From assembly GCA_027310605.1 (NCBI GenBank), contig DAIDAN010000026.1, positions 1 through 8,349 of the forward strand: a stretch of 8,349 nucleotides of DNA. The letters run 5' to 3'. The position numbers and the translations under genes were made by a program. Below the pieces are notes generated by a model that saw nothing but the letters and a program-made list of their open reading frames with translations, did not search any database and had not been told where the DNA came from. Shown here piece by piece: positions 4,977 to 8,349 of this stretch. This DNA is from Candidatus Aenigmatarchaeota archaeon. GTDB taxonomy: Archaea; Aenigmatarchaeota; Aenigmatarchaeia; Aenigmatarchaeales; DAIDAN01. Each line of letters opens with the position of its first letter. Position 1 is the first letter of the stretch.

Positions 4977-6164
4977 TTATCCTCTGCATTTCAGGCAGGC
5001 GAGCGGATTGCGCCTTTCCTCTTTCTTTCCGAATCTTATTATCGCGAGCAGACCTGCAGCGGCAGCCGCGAAAATTATGTAATTATAATAGTCCGCAAGA
5101 TTCCTCCCTTCCGAAGCAGGCAGCGGCGCGATATTCGCTTCCAGAACCTTCAAAACCGAGGACTCCCTGTTTGAAAGTTCGTCGGAATAGGCTATGAATT
5201 TCAGCGCATAAGCTCTTGCCTCCGCATCCTTCGGGATGCGAATGCTGGCAAGAAATATCGCGCTCTCGTTCTGCCTGATGAGCGGAACCGCGTCAGGCTC
5301 TATCGTTATCCAATCCGCGGGAAAGCCTTCAGAAAGAAGCTTCACTTTATGAAGCTCGTAGGGCGCCGCGTTTCTCACGCTTATGTCAAACAGCCTTGTC
5401 CCACCCTGCTCAAGCGAGAGCTCTTGCGGAATCTTCAGGTCCATCGTAAAAATCGTGTCGTTAATATAGAACTGCGCGGCCGACATCGCATAAACCTTTC
5501 CGTCCGCAGTTATCGCAGATTCAATATTGTGCGCGCCGTTTTCCTCGCAGACCGGGAATGTCATCATCTTATCAATCCGCCTGTCAGGGGAGGAGAAAAT
5601 CGTGAACGAATCGGAAATGTTCCGCGAACTGCATTTCACATTTATCCTTATGCTTACATCGGTTCCCGATATTCCCTTGTTTATGACTGTGAGAAGAACG
5701 GGCAGTTCATCCCCCTTCGCGACCTTTCTCGCAAGCGGCGTTATTATTAGGTCGAAAGGCCCGAGCTCGCTCGCGACATCCATTTTCGCGCTGGCCATAT
5801 CCAAAAGCTTCGTTTCATATTTGTCATACAGCTTCGCGAGAATCTCGTAAGAGCCTGCGGATTTCGGAACAAATTCCGAAGAGTTTCCCTTTTTCTCTCC
5901 GGGATAAACGCTGAGAAAGCTGTCGTCCTGCTGAATAATATTGCCGTCCTTTATCAGGAAGAGCTTCACCTTGAAGGTCTGTCGAACTTCGCCTATATTC
6001 TTCAATGCGAAGCTTAAAGTAACGGGCTTGGAGACGGCTGGCTTATCAGGATAGTATGACAGATCCGCGATGCTTCCAGTCTTTCCATCATTATTATATT
6101 GGGCTGCGCCGGCTGTCGGAATAATGAGAAAAGAAGCAATCAGGAACGCGAATATTTTTTTCAT
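4977..6164 (-). CDS. Secreted, membrane-anchored surface protein with NEW3/CARDB-like domains
   Basis: 395 residues. Residues 1-20 (MKKIFAFLIASFLIIPTAGA) form a Sec signal peptide, with likely cleavage near GAA-Q. Three beta-sandwich segments follow. The first, about 28-130, is CARDB-like (SKPVTLSFALKNIGEVRQTF). The second is about 134-240 (ELPVLLTVINKGISGTDVSI) and has paired cysteines. The third, about 243-345, is NEW3-like (FPADWITIEPDAVPL, then an 'IP.DA.A..Y.LKF' strand). A transmembrane helix at about 361-378 (NYIIFAAAAAGLLAIIR) is followed by a basic tail ending in CLKCRG. The protein should therefore sit outside the membrane with a 16-residue cytoplasmic tail. COG1361-type envelope proteins have this plan. 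The start is fixed by GAGTGAT (6168-6174) three bases before the ATG. The gene lies downstream of a second surface protein gene on the same strand, 224 bp away. Ligand and role are unknown. Confidence 0.8.
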   Translation of the reverse strand: MKKIFAFLIASFLIIPTAGAAQYNNDGKTGSIADLSYYPDKPAVSKPVTLSFALKNIGEVRQTFKVKLFLIKDGNIIQQDDSFLSVYPGEKKGNSSEFVPKSAGSYEILAKLYDKYETKLLDMASAKMDVASELGPFDLIITPLARKVAKGDELPVLLTVINKGISGTDVSIRINVKCSSRNISDSFTIFSSPDRRIDKMMTFPVCEENGAHNIESAITADGKVYAMSAAQFYINDTIFTMDLKIPQELSLEQGGTRLFDISVRNAAPYELHKVKLLSEGFPADWITIEPDAVPLIRQNESAIFLASIRIPKDAEARAYALKFIAYSDELSNRESSVLKVLEANIAPLPASEGRNLADYYNYIIFAAAAAGLLAIIRFGKKEERRNPLACLKCRG

Positions 6165-6167
6165 GGC

Positions 6168-6174
6168 ATCACTC
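6168..6174 (-). promoter_or_regulatory. Shine-Dalgarno site of the 395-residue surface protein gene
   Basis: Read on the minus strand, GAGTGAT lies three bases before the ATG (6164-6162). The spacing is identical to that of the thermosome gene and fixes this start. Upstream, the gap to 6388 is AT-rich and holds several possible TATA boxes (for example around 6210-6230), none decisive, and no further gene. Confidence 0.65.
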
Positions 6175-6344
6175 TTTATTTATCAGCGTTTTCAGCAGTT
6201 CCGTTTTATTTTTCATAATAATTTTCCGAATATGAAAACCCTTTCAGAATTTTTATGTTTCGAGTTGTCTTATCTTATTTTTTCCAGCGATTTTCCATTT
6301 ATCGGCGTTTTCGTTCGCTTTGACTTTTTATTTTTCTTTTTGGG

Positions 6345-6388
6345 ACGAAAACCGTTTTTGTAAAAATGCACAAAATTTTATTAATTTT
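6345..6388 (-). terminator. T-rich terminator region of the large surface protein gene
   Basis: Just past the stop codon at 6389-6391, the minus strand reads AATTTTGTGCATTTTTAC and then GGTTTTCG. These short T-runs are typical of archaeal termination zones. If termination is partial, the downstream surface protein gene could still be co-transcribed. Confidence 0.3.
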
Positions 6389-8349
6389 TTATCGATTTCT
6401 CATCACATCAAGCACATGCGAAATATTCGGCCTGCTTCTCCTTCTTGAAGCCTTTATTATGAAGTATGCGGCAGCCAAAATGATTATGACAGAGGCCGCA
6501 GGCAGTATTAATTGCTCCGGCTTGAAAGATGTTACATAAAAATCAATATTTTGCGAATATGTTTTCCTGTCCAGAACAGCCTTGAGCGAAAGCGTGTATA
6601 ATCCGTCCGCAGCTATTTCCGGCTTTATCTCGAACGGGAAGCTTCCGCTCTCCCCCGGCTTCACGGTCCTTGAAACATCCTTTGGAATTATGACCCAGCC
6701 TTCCGGCGTGTCAAAGGAAAGCGTCGCGTCAAACGAGGCGTTCCCGTCGTTCGCAATCTCTATTGTCACTGGATTGAACTGGCCCTTCGCGAGCGTGTTC
6801 GCGTTGCTCTTCAGCGAGAAAGGCAGCGCGCCAGCGAGATAGGGATACACGCTCAGCTGCTCGAGGTTCCAGTAAACATACTGCGAGTAGTCGTCCATTA
6901 TTCTTTTGACCCTGTATTTTATTATTTTCGTGTCATCTTCGCCATTAAAGATTACATCCCATTGCACGACAGGGTCCTTCTCAAGAACGCGGGAAGGCTC
7001 GGTGTCAAAGGAAACATCGGACGCGGACTGCGCAAGCGATTTCGGGATGCGCTCCGTCACCTGCGTCATCTCCACGGGATTGTTCCCGTTCCTGACGATT
7101 ATATCCACTTCGGTCAGGTTCGCAGCCTTGTCTATCCTTACCTCCCTCATCACAGCGGGCCTTGTGTTCAGGATGTCAAGCGTGTTTTTCACACGGAGGA
7201 TGAAGAAAGTCTTTGAAACCTCGCTGTCGTCGATGCTGGCTGATATCTCAACCCGATAATCCGCGGGAACAATGTTCGGCGGCGTGGATATAAGAATGTT
7301 CAAACTTGCTTCCGAGCCTGCCGGAATCTTTTGCCTCTCCGGGCTTATCGTGACCCATGATGCGGGCAGCCCGTTCACGGAGACGGAAAATTCATGGGAA
7401 ATATTGTCGGAATTTTTCAGTCTTATCCCGGAAGCAAGGCTTTCTCCCGCAAGAATCTCGCGCAACACTGAAAATCTTGCGAACTCCACACCTATCTTCC
7501 TCAGCGGAACTATCGGCTGGACCACAGGCGCTGTTGCAACAGAGCCGCCGCCTGCTCCTCCGCCGGGAACAGTAACTGTCTGGGAAGGCAGGGAGATGAT
7601 GGAAAACGGAACCGTTTGCGAAATGTTTGCGCCTGCGTAAAACACGGAAGCCTGCGCAGTGTAAGAGCCGACAGCGTTCGAGCCTGTGAACCAGACTGAT
7701 GTTGAGATGAGACTCTGCCCGACCGCGAGATTGTATGGGCAGGTTGAGGCAGGGCATTGGACTGTGTCAACAGCAGAGCCTGCGGAGTTGAAGACTGTGA
7801 TGTTGTAGTCAACCGCAACATTCTCCTGCCCCGTATTATTCAAGGCAAGGTCGAAAATCTGGTACTGGTTCTGGTAGAGGCTCGACTGCGCTGTGAAGTT
7901 TGAGATGCTCAGATTGTAAAGCTTGTGCGCGAAATCGTAAATGTTTATGTTCTCGAAGTTCAGCCTGAACAGGCTCAAGAGCCTGCCCGTTATGTCATTA
8001 ATGTTTATCAGTTCGTTTCCAGTCCTGAAAAAATTTCTGGCGATGGTGTTCGCATCAAGGGCAGTCAGCGTTTCGCCCTGCGTTTTGTAGACGCTTCTTG
8101 CCTTGATGATTGAGTCATAAAGATTTGTTTTTTCCTGCTGCGCCCTGAAGAAACTAAGAATCCTTCCCGCGCTGTCGGGAATGCTTGCTGTTTCCGCGTT
8201 GCTTCTGAACAAGTTCAATATCCTGTTTGGAATGTCATTCAGGCTTATCAAGTCGCCGCCTGAAAAGTAAACACTCCTCAGCTTTCCGCTGCTGTCCAAA
8301 ATATTCAGATTTTCCCCGCGGAACGCGAGCAAACTTCTCAACCTGTTGG
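6389..8349 (-). CDS. Large surface protein: 20-residue repeats, beta-sandwich domains, C-terminal anchor (N-terminus cut by window)
   Basis: The frame stays open to the window edge. The apparent TTG start at 8341 lies inside a repeat unit, so the true start and signal peptide are beyond 8349. Numbering from that TTG, about 650 residues are visible. Residues 1-139 are tandem 20-residue repeats. Residues about 145-250 form an Ig-like or CARDB-like domain (LALNNTGQENVAV; Cys196-x4-Cys201, a likely disulfide). A Gly/Pro/Ala linker follows at about 257-276 (VPGGGAGGGS). Residues 285-385 are NEW3-like (LPASWVTISPERQKIPAGS), 386-500 are a further beta domain, and 505-605 are a second NEW3-like domain (PEGWVIIPKDVSRTVKPGES). 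A transmembrane helix at 611-629 is followed by a 21-residue basic tail (KASRRRSRPN...). The protein should project from the cell surface. Its C-terminal half resembles the downstream 395-residue protein. Adhesion or envelope structure is likely but unproven. Confidence 0.8.
   Translation of the reverse strand, partial: NRLRSLLAFRGENLNILDSSGKLRSVYFSGGDLISLNDIPNRILNLFRSNAETASIPDSAGRILSFFRAQQEKTNLYDSIIKARSVYKTQGETLTALDANTIARNFFRTGNELININDITGRLLSLFRLNFENINIYDFAHKLYNLSISNFTAQSSLYQNQYQIFDLALNNTGQENVAVDYNITVFNSAGSAVDTVQCPASTCPYNLAVGQSLISTSVWFTGSNAVGSYTAQASVFYAGANISQTVPFSIISLPSQTVTVPGGGAGGGSVATAPVVQPIVPLRKIGVEFARFSVLREILAGESLASGIRLKNSDNISHEFSVSVNGLPASWVTISPERQKIPAGSEASLNILISTPPNIVPADYRVEISASIDDSEVSKTFFILRVKNTLDILNTRPAVMREVRIDKAANLTEVDIIVRNGNNPVEMTQVTERIPKSLAQSASDVSFDTEPSRVLEKDPVVQWDVIFNGEDDTKIIKYRVKRIMDDYSQYVYWNLEQLSVYPYLAGALPFSLKSNANTLAKGQFNPVTIEIANDGNASFDATLSFDTPEGWVIIPKDVSRTVKPGESGSFPFEIKPEIAADGLYTLSLKAVLDRKTYSQNIDFYVTSFKPEQLILPAASVIIILAAAYFIIKASRRRSRPNISHVLDVMRNR
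7925..8344 (-). repeat. Seven tandem 60-bp units encoding 20-residue repeats
   Basis: Seven complete units of exactly 20 codons run without indels: 8285-8344, 8225-8284, 8165-8224, 8105-8164, 8045-8104, 7985-8044 and 7925-7984. Each unit has a basic residue at position 1 (Ile in one unit), Ser or Asn at 4, usually an aromatic residue at 6, Glu or Asp at 11 and an invariant Asp at 17. An example is RILSFFRAQQEKTNLYDSII. A partial eighth unit (KLYNLS) leads into the first beta domain. The array continues past the window edge. The DNA units are well diverged while the protein pattern holds, so this is an old array under selection and not a recent duplication. Alternating hydrophobic positions suggest a beta-solenoid or stacked beta-hairpin stalk. 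Confidence 0.85.

Noticed and set aside
6070..6363. Plus-strand open frame across the gap between the two surface protein genes
   Set aside because: The product is Phe-rich as expected from T-rich noncoding DNA, it overlaps the signal peptide region of the minus-strand gene, and there is no ribosome site or family match.
8339..8341. TTG as the start codon of the large surface protein
   Set aside because: It lies within the first visible repeat unit, the frame stays open to the window end, and the protein from there would lack a signal peptide despite having extracellular domains and a C-terminal anchor.

Overview
The window looks like a chromosomal segment of an archaeon. It carries a group II chaperonin (thermosome) with a Gly/Met-rich tail, the C-terminal part of a COG1395-type archaeal HTH regulator, an archaeal MinD/ParA-type ATPase, and two secreted surface proteins built from stacked beta-sandwich domains with a C-terminal membrane anchor. 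Shine-Dalgarno sequences of the GTGAT/GGTGAT type and TATA boxes about 27 nt ahead of start codons also fit archaea. The gene style (surface proteins with NEW3/CARDB-like domains, compact spacing, DUF4258/DUF2283 pair) resembles DPANN genomes such as Micrarchaeota or Diapherotrites, but this is an impression and not a proven assignment.

Layout. Positions 1-588 (+) hold the end of the HTH regulator. Positions 623-1018 (+) hold a small AT-rich gene with a half-LIM-like zinc motif, behind a likely leaderless promoter. Positions 1019-1443 hold no protein gene but are structured: a TATA box, two exact 20-bp direct repeats with an inverted partial copy between them, a nested hairpin ending in T5, a second hairpin, and a 111-nt stretch without a single G that leads into the thermosome gene (1444-3105, +). 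The thermosome converges on the minus-strand MinD-like gene (3209-4159); the 103-bp gap holds termination signals for both strands. Divergent from minD, 4287-4613 and 4639-4959 (+) encode a DUF4258 and a DUF2283 protein, a pairing that resembles toxin-antitoxin modules. These converge on two minus-strand surface protein genes, 4977-6164 and 6389-8349. The second runs off the window and has seven perfect-length 20-residue tandem repeats in its visible N-terminal part.

How they fit together. The thermosome and the regulator are housekeeping genes. The two surface proteins share architecture (beta-sandwich domains, one transmembrane helix, short basic cytoplasmic tail) and probably act together or in parallel at the cell envelope. 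The zinc-motif gene and the DUF4258/DUF2283 pair are AT-richer than their neighbours and look like accessory insertions between core genes. The most notable unexplained items are the structured intergenic region upstream of the thermosome and the 20-residue repeat array.
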